A DNA stretch of 64,000 bases from Diphasiastrum complanatum (taxonomy: Eukaryota; Streptophyta; Lycopodiopsida; Lycopodiales; Lycopodiaceae): the NCBI GenBank assembly GCA_029204225.1, contig CM055102.1, positions 36,202,585 through 36,266,584 of the forward strand. Direction: 5' to 3'. Below the pieces are notes generated by a model, which saw only the letters and a program-made list of their open reading frames with translations, ran no database searches and had not been told where the DNA came from. Position numbers and translations under genes: made by a program. How positions within the stretch are numbered: position 1 is the first letter of the stretch; every line of letters begins with the position of its first letter. Below are positions 53,288-63,510 of this stretch, in pieces.

Positions 53288-53591
53288 TAATTGATATTTG
53301 AGGCTTAGAATTTATCACATAGCTTTGCTTGGTTTTGATGAATTGCTTTTATCTAAAGAGTATTGTTGATCATATGAAAATTTATGTGTTTGACTTTGCT
53401 ATATATAAATTTCAACAAGAAAAAAAATTACCTACTACAGTTTGAAATAAAAAATCTTGTTCTCCAGGTACAAGAACAACCAACCGAATCTATGCTCATC
53501 ATTTGGTTCTTTGTTGGACTCCCATGATGGATAAGACATGAACTTTGCTCCAATGATGAATACACAACATCATTGAAACAAGCCATGTCTG
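53288..53591. other. Short AT-rich spacer beyond Copia D
   Basis: Sequence right after the LTR end TCTAACA. No recognised gene. Confidence 0.4.
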
Positions 53592-53671
53592 ATGCCATTT
53601 GAGAAGAAAATGAGGGATCAGATGTCGATGAGCCACGTGAATGGAAAGCACATCACATTGTCCAAGATGCT

Positions 53672-54430
53672 TGACCAAATGAGGAAACACGAGAACAGTT
53701 ATGGAAAACACAAATGGAGTTGCTTAACCAGCAACACCAGCAACAGATGGAGAAACTCACGAAAGAGTTTCAAAACACTCTTATGTCTATCCAGAGTTCG
53801 ATGCCGGTTCAATTACCCACTGGCCAAATCCACCATAGACGAGAGAATACATGGTGCCCTCACTGTCGAGGTGCACACACTGGCAATGAGTGCCCATCAT
53901 ACCAACCGGTCCCAGATACTTCCTTGATCCAATGCGAAATATGTGACTTTATGGGACATATCTCACTCTATTGCTATTATGACCCGAGGAACCAACCTCA
54001 CAACCAATCAGGGGGACATTATCAACCTCCTCGAAATAGTTTATTTGTTTCACAAAACCAACACCAACACTACCCACCACGAAACAACCAAATTCATATA
54101 CAAGAATTGCCCAGAAAATCTAGACATGAACCTCAACAACATTTGGCACTCTTAGGACCACCTCCAAGGGGAGAGCTGAAAGAAGCAAAGGGTCGGTTCG
54201 ATGCAGCCTTAGAAGTATTGGAGGAAATGCAAAACCAATCCAATGAGTTTGAGAAGGAGAAGTTGCTACTCAAGCATCAGGTTCAGACAATGCAAAGTTT
54301 GCTGCATACAAGAAGCACGCTGCAGAAGACAAACAAAACTTTGGAAGAACAACTAAAAATCGTTACTTTTGAAAAAGACATATGCGAAGCCAAGCACAAA
54401 GAGCTTGAGGATTTTGTCCTAGAGATGTAG
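53672..54430 (+). CDS. Gag-like protein with two zinc knuckles and a coiled coil
   Basis: The frame is open from about 53674 (after TGA) to the stop at 54428-54430; the first Met is at 53714. An amphipathic Q-rich segment (LNQQHQQQMEKLTKEFQNTL) is followed by CPHCRGAHTGNEC, then CEICDFMGHISLYC (CX2CX4HX4C), a Q/H/N/P-rich linker (NQHQHYPPRNNQIHIQ), and about 90 residues of heptad-like coiled coil (FEKEKLLLKHQVQTMQSLL, LEEQLKIVTFEKDICEAKHK). Paired knuckles of this kind occur in plant retroelement Gag proteins. No protease or RT follows in frame. It may be gag of a non-autonomous element or a domesticated gag. Confidence 0.5.
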
Positions 54431-54638
54431 AATTCCATGGATATGTCGAACACCATCTATAAAAGGCAACACCATGTACAAAAGGCAAGCCGAAGAAGCA
54501 ATTCTATGGAGGATCAGCTCAAAGACAACCCTAGCAACTAGATTCTACTATGGGAAGTATTGAATTGATCTGGTAGCATGGAAGACAGTTCAACAAAATA
54601 TCATTAACTTCTTCTAACTTTGATACCTTCAACCCTTA

Positions 54639-54980
54639 ATGAAAGAATATGAAAAATTGAAGGAAGAATTGGAAGAAGGTAAGTTCAACTCGAATTTGAG
54701 CCAACCCTACTCTGCTGAAGAAGAACTGGTGGCAAAGGGAGACAAATCTACCCAGACTATGGACTTTGAAGAAGTGTTACCTAACGTTGTTGCAGCCTCT
54801 CCAAGAGCAAAGGAAGTACTGTCGAATGTTGATCAACCAACTGGCAATGTCACAAAGAATAACACTAAGGTGATATACTCACTTCTTAAGTTGGTATTTC
54901 AGAAATTTCAAGAAGACCTAGCCATCCTTCTAACTCCTCTATACAGTCCAATGGAAGCTAGATTACCTCTTTTTGCCTAG
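54639..54980 (+). CDS. Short acidic/coiled ORF following the gag-like gene
   Basis: A 113-codon frame begins MKEYEKLKEELEEGKFNSNL and contains DKSTQTMDFEEVLPNVV. It continues the coiled-coil character of the upstream gag-like frame and may once have been its C-terminal part, separated by stops at 54430 and later. No domain is recognised. Confidence 0.3.
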   Translation: MKEYEKLKEELEEGKFNSNLSQPYSAEEELVAKGDKSTQTMDFEEVLPNVVAASPRAKEVLSNVDQPTGNVTKNNTKVIYSLLKLVFQKFQEDLAILLTPLYSPMEARLPLFA

Positions 54981-55404
54981 AATATTTGGATATACCAAAG
55001 AACAATGGGAAAGTCCTTGGACTTATTCCAATTTCTTTCATTTTTAGGCTAAATTGTCAATTTACCAAAAAGGTATCCAGCCCTTGCAATTGTACAAAAT
55101 CAGTTAAATGTACGAGCTAACTATGTCTACATTATTATTGGATGTTTATCTATGTACAAAATATCTCAGAAAAGTCAAAAATAGTATCTTACTTGATACT
55201 GTAAATATTTTTTATATTCATGGAATTATTCCAAGTTTCAATCTTCTGTGGACAATATACACATATTGGGAAGTAAATTACTCTTAGTACCTAAAGAAAT
55301 TAAAGGAACAAATTTTCTCCGATCCACAAATCCGTTTACTAAGCCCCCCTTGGTGTCAAAGAGCATGTTAGGATGGAGGAGCCGACAACTATGTAGTTTG
55401 TAAA
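54981..55404. other. Gene-free interval with a short duplication
   Basis: No gene. At the end, GGAGCC(G/A)ACAACTATGTAGTTTGTAAATT occurs twice in a row (about 55378-55408 and 55410-55439), just before the Copia gag fragment. Confidence 0.6.
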
Positions 55405-55439
55405 TTGGAAGGAGCCAACAACTATGTAGTTTGTAAATT

Positions 55440-56058
55440 CAAACTAAAAAACATTTCGATGGAAAAGGAGCTATGGGAGATCATGACAAGTGAAGTGACA
55501 AGGCCAGTGATTGAAGAAGATCAGCGGACATTTGACAAGAGAAAACAGAAGCACAAAATGTCATCAACTTATCAGTTAGAGATGCAATTATTCCCTTCAT
55601 TTCGGATTCAGAAGGACCAAAAGGTAACATGAAATACGTTGAAGGCATTGTTTGAGACCACAAACACATCTCGAGTGCTATTCTTGAAGATGAAACTGCA
55701 CACATTGTGGATGGATGATGGTGCAACTATTGTTGATCACCTATTGAAGATCAAAGAGATTCGTGACCAATTACTAGTAATTGGAGAGCGAGTACAGGAT
55801 CGTGAGATCGTGCAGTTGATATTGAATGGTCTGAGTGAGTCACATCAGATGTTTGTGACAAGTATAGCCACAAGAGAGAACCTTCCAACCTATGAATTAA
55901 CTCGAGATCTAAGGATTCCAAGAAGATCCACTCGAGCAAGAGTAGAGCCATCTAGACTAACCTATATTGGCAAAGGTGATCTAAGGGAAGGCACCTCCTC
56001 TTTCACTTCTTATACTTTTCTTACTTCAATGCTTGATGAACGCTTCCATCCTAGATAG
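55440..56058 (+). pseudogene. Copia gag fragment fused to the pre-RT linker
   Basis: After KNISMEKELWEIMTS the frames match the gag of Copia D closely (SRVLFLKMKLHTLWMDDGAT, IKEIRDQLLVIGERVQDREI, SESHQMFVTSIATRENLPTY). At about 55900 gag breaks off and the sequence becomes ELTRDLRIPRRSTRARVEPS, the linker before Copia RT. Everything from nucleocapsid to integrase is missing. One frameshift and a TGA near 55630 disrupt the gag. Confidence 0.75.
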
Positions 56059-56091
56059 ATTTGGAATGAAGAATAAGGCATTGAGACTATA

Positions 56092-56725
56092 ATGGAGCAA
56101 AATGTAAAAGCATCTATAAGTGGTGATGAAGCATCCTTTGAGGAAATCACTCTCTATAGACGGCTCATAGGCTCCTTAATTTATTTGACTATAACTAGAA
56201 TTGATCTTAGTTATAGTGCTGGAAAGTTAGGCCAACATATGCAATGTCCTCTTGTGTCAGATTGGAAGATGGCCAAAAGAGTACTAAGGTATATCTCATC
56301 AACTAGGAATTTTGACATACTCTACAAAGGGAATAATCTTGGCTTAAGAGCCTATAGTGACTAAAATGTCTAGGTGACAAAGTGAATTGAAAGTCTACTA
56401 TGCATTTGCTACATTCCTTTGTAGGCTTTCAAAGAAGCAAGATACTATTTCATTGTCTTCAACCGAATTCAAGTATAAGGCCTTGACATCAACATGTAAG
56501 GAGGTCTTATGGATCAAAAGGCTATTGGTGGAGCTTCAAATTATGGAGATCGAGGAGATACCTATGATCTATTGTGATAGACAATCAACCCAATCACTTG
56601 CAATCAATACTACTTTCCTTGCAAGGAGAACACATATTGAGATTGATCATCATTTTGTGAGGGATAAGGTGCAAGCCAAGGAAATCAAAACTCCAACATG
56701 TGTCTTCATTGATGTGCTTAGCTGA
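56092..56725 (+). pseudogene. Copia RT end and RNase H fragment
   Basis: Frames read YRRLIGSLIYLTITRIDLSY, RVLRYISSTRNFDILYKG, then after a stop SKKQDTISLSSTEFKYKAL, IYCDRQSTQSLAIN and RRTHIEIDHHFVRDKVQAKE. This is the tail of RT and RNase H. The catalytic CDNQS is CDRQS and SSSEAEY is SSTEFKY, so it is degraded. The RT palm with YVDD is missing. Confidence 0.8.
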
Positions 56726-56819
56726 TTTGTTCATTAAATCCTTGCCTAAGGATTCATTTGTTAAGCTAGGATCATTACTTGGAGTAATTGATAAGTGTAT
56801 CATAGTTTTCAAAGCTAGA

Positions 56820-56927
56820 TTTGAGGAGGAGTGTGAAAAATTGTCAAAATTGCCAAATCTAGCTTAGTTAAACCATGTAAATATGTATATTGGTGGGTCT
56901 CACACATGTGAGGATATGGTGCCACAT
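56820..56927 (+). repeat. Polypurine tract and start of a Copia LTR, cut by an insertion
   Basis: TTTGAGGAGGAG precedes TGTGAAAAATTG at 56831, the start of the LTR that belongs to the RNase H fragment upstream. The LTR is interrupted at 56928 by the LTR of the next Copia element. Confidence 0.6.
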
Positions 56928-57596
56928 TGTTGGAAATGGTGAACTCATGCAACCATTCCCTGGCGCTCCATGAAGACGAAACAAAGGACAAAAGAAAAGT
57001 GTTCGTCCCTGCAACGAAAAGACACCCTAGACAAAGAGCACGAACTAAAGGAAAACAATTTGATCCGATAGGTGGCAGCTTGATGAGCATGGAGTCTTGG
57101 ACTACCACGCTCAGCCGCCAAGGTCCACGTCATTAGGGGATAACTAACTAACAATTTAGGATTAAGTGTGTCTTCTAAAATGTTACTTAGTGACCTTGTA
57201 GTGTCTCCAGATATCAATAAAAATAGAATGAACAAATTTTTTTTGAGAGGGACAAAAGAGAAGATAGTCATGTTCAAGCACTATGAGCTATGCATGAAAG
57301 TATGCCAACGACTAGAACATAGCTGATTCGTGAGAGGAGTGACAGGCTGCCAACGAGCGAGACACTGATCCACTCACTCATATTGAAAATACAAATTACA
57401 ATTTTTTCCTTCTCTTGATCTTTCATTATTCGTGTCGTTTGTTTGATAGAAGGATTTTTGTATTTGTGGTCAGTAGTCATTTGCTTAGGATCCTACATTA
57501 ATTTTGCAAGCTAATCCAAGTAGGTAGCAAAGGTTAGGTGCAGACAAGATCAAGAGCTGTGCCTGACGAAACAAAAATAATCGCGAACATCTACGT
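56928..57596 (+). repeat. 5' LTR of Copia B (plus-strand copy)
   Basis: It starts TGTTGGAAATGGTGAACTC and contains CAGGCTGCCAACGAGCGAGA at about 57347, also present in the LTR of the inverted relative (58503-59121, other strand). It ends just before TGGTATCAGA at 57597. The end does not read CA, so the boundary is approximate. Confidence 0.65.
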
Positions 57597-57606
57597 GGTA
57601 TCAGAT
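57597..57606 (+). other. Primer-binding site of Copia B, plus copy
   Basis: TGGTATCAGA matches the first ten bases of the initiator-Met primer site, then diverges. It lies between the LTR and gag, which starts at 57632. Confidence 0.65.
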
Positions 57607-57631
57607 TTGTGATTTCCTAAGACAACACAAT

Positions 57632-58502
57632 ATGGCTACAATGATTCAGACGAGAATAGAAATCAATCTTGATGGAGCAAACTACCAAATATGGAAGTTT
57701 AAAATTAAAATGCTTCTGAAGGGTGAGGGCATCTAGTCAATGAACGAACTCATAGAAGAACAGCCTCCAAAGGGAGACCCAAGGAGAGCTGAGTGGATTT
57801 AAAAAGATGAGCGCGCAATGCCGATCATGTTTCTTCCACAACGAAGAAATACTCATGCAGATTGAAGATTGTGCCAGTATCCATGAAGCATGGGAATGAA
57901 TAAAACAGAAATACGGAGTGAGGACTGCCGCTTTGATAATGCACCTCCACAATCAGCTGCAAGCGATTCGATGGAATGACAACCAGTTAGATCAACACAT
58001 CAAGAAGATCAGAATGATCTTCGCTCAACTTGCTACATCTGGATAGGAGCACTAGGTCCCAGCAGCACAACAGCTAATGCACTTCATGAAATCACTGCCA
58101 ACATCCTTTCAGCTGTTAAGAATGCTCATTCTGAACTTACCAGACCTGACATTCAAGCAAGCTATTAGTCTTGTCGCTAATGAAAGACTGACGAGAGACG
58201 AAGGAGAAGGAAGCAGTGACCAGGAGAAGGCCCTTTTCACGAAGAGAAGGAAGAAGAACAAAAACAAGCCCAGATTCAACAAGGCGAATACAAAGTTTTT
58301 GAGTAGAGGCAACAACAACCATTGTCACAAGACGGGACCCACAACCAACAAGTGCTGGTTTAACCCGACAAGACCTTGCATGCATTGCAAGAAGAAGAGA
58401 CACTTTGCACACGATTGCAGATTCAATCCAAAAAAAAAGAAACAAGGCTAAGAAAGCGAATGTTGTAGAGTCATCGAGGGATGGTGACAAGAGTGACGAA
58501 GC
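57632..58502 (+). pseudogene. Copia B gag, plus copy, split by an insertion
   Basis: Starts MATMIQTRIEINLDGANYQI, then KMLLKGEGI, QPPKGDPRRAEWI and, after frameshifts, TFKQAISLVANERLTRDEGE, SSDQEKALFTKRRKKNKNK and a knuckle CMHCKKKRHFAHDC. Nucleotides after it code for a linker (ESSRDGDKSDEA) until 58502, where the inverted element begins. The reading continues at 63363. In-frame stops near 57733 and 57802, plus frameshifts, make it non-functional. Confidence 0.8.
58498..58502 (+). repeat. Left target-site duplication GAAGC
   Basis: GAAGC at 58498-58502 is repeated at 63358-63362 on the other side of the inserted element. Five bases is the usual length for Copia integrase. Removing the insertion and one copy restores the Copia B reading KSDEAFTIFDEAST. 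Confidence 0.9.
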
Positions 58503-59121
58503 TATCACGAATGTGTGAACAAACCGAATCTTTTTGAGTTCGTTTGTTTTTCTTGTGTGAAAGCTTTCAGGATCCTAGGCATGCGACTACAGATCACAGA
58601 ACATAAAAGATTTGAGCAATCAAGATGGCCAAAACAACGAGATGAAGAAGAGAGCAATTATATTATCAGTTTTTGAGTTTGGAGCGAGATGATAAGTGTC
58701 TCGCTCGTTGGCAGCCTGACACTCAATTCAATATTGTGTTCTGCTCGTTGGCAGACTTTTATGCATAACCATATTCATCTTTCTATTCTCTTCTTCTGCA
58801 CTATTTCGTGTTGATCAAAATTGTGTATATATTTCCACTGTGTGAGGTTTACATGATAGCTAAACAGAGAATTACAAGATAAGTCAATGCTAACAAACTA
58901 GTTAGTTATTTTATATTATGGCTAACTCTTTCAGCTGAGCATGAAGTACAATACGCCACGCTCGTTGAGCTGTCAGTTGGTAGTGCGAATTGTTTTTTTT
59001 CATGTTGTTTTGTTTCGTTTCGTGCTTTAGGGTTTTTGAGGTATGTTCGCCCTTCGACCTTCGCTTCGTTTTGTTTCGCTTCGCTTCATGACAAAGTTAT
59101 AGGAGTTCACAATTTCTGACA
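58503..59121 (-). repeat. 3' LTR of the inserted Copia B element (619 bp)
   Basis: On the minus strand it starts TGTCAGAAATTGTGAACTCC after the polypurine tract and ends CACATTCGTGATA at the target duplication. The final CA is mutated to TA. It includes CTGCCAACGAGCGAGACACT, shared with the 5' LTR of the host element. Confidence 0.88.
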
Positions 59122-59133
59122 CTCCCTCTTGAA
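59122..59133 (-). other. Polypurine tract of the inserted Copia B element
   Basis: TTCAAGAGGGAG on the minus strand, directly before the LTR start TGTCAG. Confidence 0.8.
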
Positions 59134-59139
59134 ACTTGC

Positions 59140-62100
59140 AACTTTGTATGGTTAATCCAATTGTCTTTCTTTGCTTTGCGAAGAGTAGTTTGTCGAGCGG
59201 CTTCGTGAGCAAATCTGCAATCATGTCTTCAGACTTTATGTACTAGACCTTGAGCTCTCCCTTCGAGATCAAATCTCGAATATGATGGTACTTCAGAGGT
59301 ATATGTTTTGTCTTTGAATGGAAAACAGGATCCTAGGACAGATATATAGCACTTTGAGAATCCATCATCATCGTGCATGGTCCTCCTAGTGGTATGCCAA
59401 TTGCCTCCAACATCATCTACAACCATACTACCTCGTTTGCCATCTTTGAAACTGCGACATATTCAGCTTCACATGAGGATTGAGCCACCAAGGTCTTCTT
59501 GCATATCCAACTGATTGTTGTTCCGCAGGCTATCGAACATCTTCCTGTTACGGACTTGCTGTCATCTTTGCAGCTTGTCCAACTTGCATCATTGTAGTGG
59601 TGCAACTTGAATCCTTTGCCTTTGTTGTCTGCTTTGTAGGTTAATCCCATATTTTGGGTACCCTTTAGATATTGCAGGATTCATTTTGCCATTTGCCAAT
59701 GCGCCATGCCAGGATTTGAGGAGAATTGGCTTAAAGCATAGATAGAGAAAGCCAAATCAGGTCTGGTACATATTGTGAGGTACATCAGACTATCGATTGG
59801 GTTTGGTTAGGGTATACCTTCCATCTTCTGTCTTTCCTCCTCTGTTTTCAGGCAATCCTGCTTCGTTCATCTAGCTCCAGCTATCATTGGCGTGGTCTTT
59901 TTTTTGTAGTCCATCATTCGATACTACTTTAGCACTTTTCGGATGCTCACTAACTAACTCAGATGCATTTCTCCTTTTATTCGATCTCTTCTGATCTCTA
60001 GCCCAAGGCATTTTGTTGCTTCTCCTAGTAGATATGTGATTTCATGATTTTTGGAAATCTGACTTTTTATTTTCTTCATTTGCATCAAGGAGTTTCCTAT
60101 CATAAGGGAGTCATCCACAAAGATAGTCAGAATCACAAAATCTCTTCCTACTTTTTTTATATAGACATTGCAGTTTGGTATTGTAGGAGTGAAGTCTAGA
60201 GACTTCAGAAGACTGTCGAGCAACTTGTACCAAGCTCATGATGCCTGCTTCAGACCATAAATTCATCTCTGCAACTAATAGACATATTGTCGATTGTCTG
60301 GGTCTTCGAATCCTTTAGACTGTTTCATGAAGATTTCTTCCTCTAGATCTCTGTAGAGAAAGGCTGTCTTCACATAAATCTGACAAATTTCTAGATTATA
60401 TTGTGTAGCGTATGCAAGGAACAGTCGAATGCTTGTCATCTTCACCATTGGTGAATATGTGTCGAAATAGTCGACTCCGTACCTTTGTGTATAGCCCTTT
60501 GTGACAAGCCTTGCTTTGTAGCATCCAACAGTGCCATCTGATTTGATTTACTTTTTGTATGCCCACTTGCAATTGACAATCTTTTTATTTTCGAGCAGTG
60601 AATCTAGTGTCCATGCCTCGTTTCGCCTCATTGATTCGATCTCCTCTGACATTGCCTACTTCCATAATTCTCCCTCTGGACTCTAGATACTTCAAATATG
60701 TAGTTGGCCTTCAGTGAGGCTACAATACTCGAATTCTGTGTCTTTGCTCCACTGAAAATTGACAGTGTATTGACCTGGAGGTCTTCTTTGTATTGTCGAC
60801 CTTTTGGGTTCGATTCGTTGCTGCTCGAATGTTTTTGGTTCATGGGGTTGATCTTTGGCTTCCTACTGCTCTGGAGTCTAGGCTCAATATTCTGATTTGA
60901 TGCTTGTCCTCGATCTCCCTCTTGAATTGGCAGCAGTGTGAAAATCTCATGGCCCTTTTCATCCTTTAGTCCAGGGAATGTGGACTTATCGAACTTCACA
61001 TCTCTACTCGAAACGACCTTTTTTGTGGCTAGATTGTAGAGTCTGTACACTTGTGATTTGTTTGAGTATCTGACCATGATTTTCAGCTCTTATTTTTCAT
61101 CAATCTTGTTTTTTTTTTTTGAAATGTACTTGTATGCTGCACATCCGAATACACACACGTATGACATATCAAGCTTTCTACCTGTCCACAAATCATACGA
61201 TGTCTTGCTTTCCAAGGCTGTCGTTGATGATCTATTCTGCAGGTGTACTACTGCAGCTATTGCCTCAGCCCAAAATTGACTTGGCAATCGAGCCTGTGCC
61301 ATCATGCATCTGGATCGTTTGACTAGCGTCTTGTTTCTTCTTTCTACGACACCATTATATTCGGGTGTGTACACATGAGTGAATTGATGCCCTATCCCCT
61401 GTTCCTGGCAAAATTTAAGAAATTATGTGCTCTTGTACTCACCTCCATTATCAAATCTGATGATCTGAATCTTCTTTGAGGTGTGTCTCTCTGCAAATGC
61501 CACGAACTTCTTGAAAGAGTCAAACACTTCAGATTTTTTCTTAATAGATCGTTGTCATCTGGCTGTAGTCATCAATGAACGTCAGGAAATACCTCGATCT
61601 TGAGAGCAAATCAACTTCCATCGGTCCACAGACATTTGAGTGGATGAGCTCAAGAACTTCTTTAGTTCTTTTTCCCTCATGTGTGAATGGATTCCGATGT
61701 TGTTTTCCCTTCTGACAGGCCTCATAGAACTCAGTATCGGGTCGAGATATTTTCAAACCTGTGACTATGTCTTTGTTGCTCATGTCGTACAGGCTCCTCA
61801 TGTTCAGATGATACATTCTTCTGTGACAGAGTTAATTTTCATTTTCTGATGCATTTAGTATGCTATCAGAATTTCTAATTATCTTGGCTTGGTAGAGATT
61901 TTGTTCTCTACATCCAACTACCACAACTTGTTTGTTGTTTTCTCGATCATTCAGCATGTATTGCCATCGAACAGAACTCGAATTCCAAGATCTGCCATCT
62001 TGGAGACTGATAGCAAGTCTCTTCTTAGTGAAGGTATGTAGAGTGCTCCTGGCAGCTCTTATTGACCTGACAATGTTCGCAGTTGTAGAGTCCTGATTCC

Positions 62101-63170
62101 CTTGACATCGTGTCGGCTCCCATCACCTAGAATCATTGCTCTGTTGTTCTGGAGTTCTCTGAAGTCGATCAAGATTATTTTGTTGCAGGTGATGTGTGAG
62201 GTTGTTCATGAATCAATGACTACATTGTAGTCTCGTTCGGGGTGTAGCTTGTTGAAGCTTCATTGAATATTGTGAAAGCTTAATCACCTTTGTCTATATC
62301 TTTGGACGACTCTGCAACATTTGCTTTGTCAGCTTTGTTCTTTCTTTTTGGATTGATTATGCAATCGTATTGAGAGTGCCTTTTTTCTTGCAATGCATGC
62401 AAGGTATTGTTGGGTTGAACCAACATCTATTGGGTGTGTGTTCTGGTTTGTGATAGTGATCACAGAAAGAATATTGTTAATTGTCGTTGCCTCTGCTCGA
62501 AGACTTTGTGTTCGTCTTGTCCAATCTGAGCTTGTTCTTGTTCTTCTTCCTTCCCTTCATGAAAAGAGCTTTCTCCTGATCACTGCTTCCTTCTTCTTCA
62601 TCCCTCATCAGTCTCTCATCAGTGACAAGACTGATTACTTTGTCAAATGTCATATTTGGTAGGCTTAGTATGAGCATTTGCAATGGCTGATAGGACGCAG
62701 GTAGGGACTTCATGAAGTACATCAACTATTGTGGTGTTGGGACCTGGTGTTCCTGCCCTAATGCAACGAGTTGAGCGAACATCGTTATGATCATCTCAAC
62801 ATGCTGATCCAACTAGTTGCCATCCCATCTTATGGATTGCAACTGATTATGAAGATACATCACTGAAGCGGCAGTCCTCACTTCGTACTTATGCTTTAGT
62901 ATTTCCCATGCTTCATGGCTGCTCTCACAGTCTTCAATTTGCATGAGTATTTCTTCGTTGATGCACAAAATGATGATCGCCATTGCACGTTTATCCTTTC
63001 TGATCCACTCAGCTCTCCTTGGGTCTCCCTCTGGAGGCTGCACCTCTGTGAGTTCGGTCACCAATCAGATGCCTTTTTAGAAGTGTTTTGATTTTGAATC
63101 TCCATACTCAGTAGTTTTCGCCATCAAGACTGATTGCTATTCTCGTCTGGATCGTTGTAGTCTTATTGTG
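59140..63170 (-). pseudogene. Copia gag-pol of the inserted Copia B element
   Basis: Minus-strand order: gag (about 63170-62480: SLDGENY, FKIKTLL, QPPEGDPRRAEWIRKDKRAM, EAWEILKHKYEVRTAASV, MLILSLPNMTFDKVISLVTD), zinc knuckle remains near 62370, pre-integrase and integrase (61816-61541: NPFTHEGKRTKE, LIHSNVCGPMEV, FIDDYSQMT), then NGVVERRNKTLVK (61374), linker to 60628, RT (CYKARLVTKGYTQ region, catalytic LTIFVDDSLMIG near 60120) and RNase H (YNDASWTSCKDDS, SSCEAEYVAVSKM, MIADLLTKPLD). Many stops and frameshifts are present. The first integrase Asp of HSDVCGP is Asn here. No part of pol looks functional. Confidence 0.88.
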
Positions 63171-63217
63171 TTTCCTAGAGAATCATTGTTCAGATATCAT
63201 GTAGTGATAACCTCATT

Positions 63218-63229
63218 GCTTTGATACCA
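63218..63229 (-). other. Primer-binding site of the inserted Copia B element
   Basis: TGGTATCAAAGC on the minus strand, one base different from the standard initiator-Met site, directly adjoining the LTR end CGCGACA. Confidence 0.85.
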
Positions 63230-63357
63230 TGTCGCGAATGTGTGAATGAACCGATTATTTTTTAGTTTGAGGTATGTTTGCCCTTCGACCTTCACTTTGT
63301 TTCGTTTTTCTTCGTTTCGCTTCGTGACAAAGTTGCAGGAGTTCACAATTTTTTACA
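63230..63357 (-). repeat. 5' LTR of the inserted Copia B element, deleted to 128 bp
   Basis: On the minus strand it starts TGTAAAAAATTGTGAACTCC and ends CACATTCGCGACA, both matching the ends of the 619-bp 3' LTR. The middle 490 bp is absent. The missing part in the long LTR is bordered by two copies of TTTTTGAG (about 58533 and 59034), so deletion between short direct repeats is likely. Confidence 0.88.
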
Positions 63358-63510
63358 GAAGCCTTCACAATATTCGATGAGGCTTCAACAAGCTATATAG
63401 AGCAGGACTATGACGTAGTCATCGACTCATCAGGAGCAACCTCACACATTACCTGTGTGAAGCTTTTAGCACGTGTGAACTTCACCACACACCCTATAGG
63501 ATCTTACTGA
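63358..63510 (+). pseudogene. Copia B plus copy continued: protease start
   Basis: Begins with the second GAAGC and reads EAFTIFDEASTSYIEQDYDV, then VIDSSGATSHITCVKLL, the Copia protease active-site region. Homology fades after about 63510 with a stop (IGSY-stop). One extra Ser precedes GAT, so the motif is D-S-S-G-A-T in place of D-S-G-A-T. Confidence 0.75.

Larger units (their letters stand above)
58503..63357 (-). mobile_element. Copia B relative inserted in inverse orientation
   Basis: A complete element of 4855 bp bounded by GAAGC on both sides. On the minus strand: 5' LTR 63357-63230, primer site 63229-63218, gag, protease/integrase, RT, RNase H, polypurine tract (59133-59122), 3' LTR 59121-58503. 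It belongs to the same family as the element it interrupts: both share gag stretches such as GDPRRAEWI and SSDQEKALF-K-RKKNKNK. The two LTRs differ in length, 128 against 619 bp, by a deletion in the 5' one. Confidence 0.9.
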
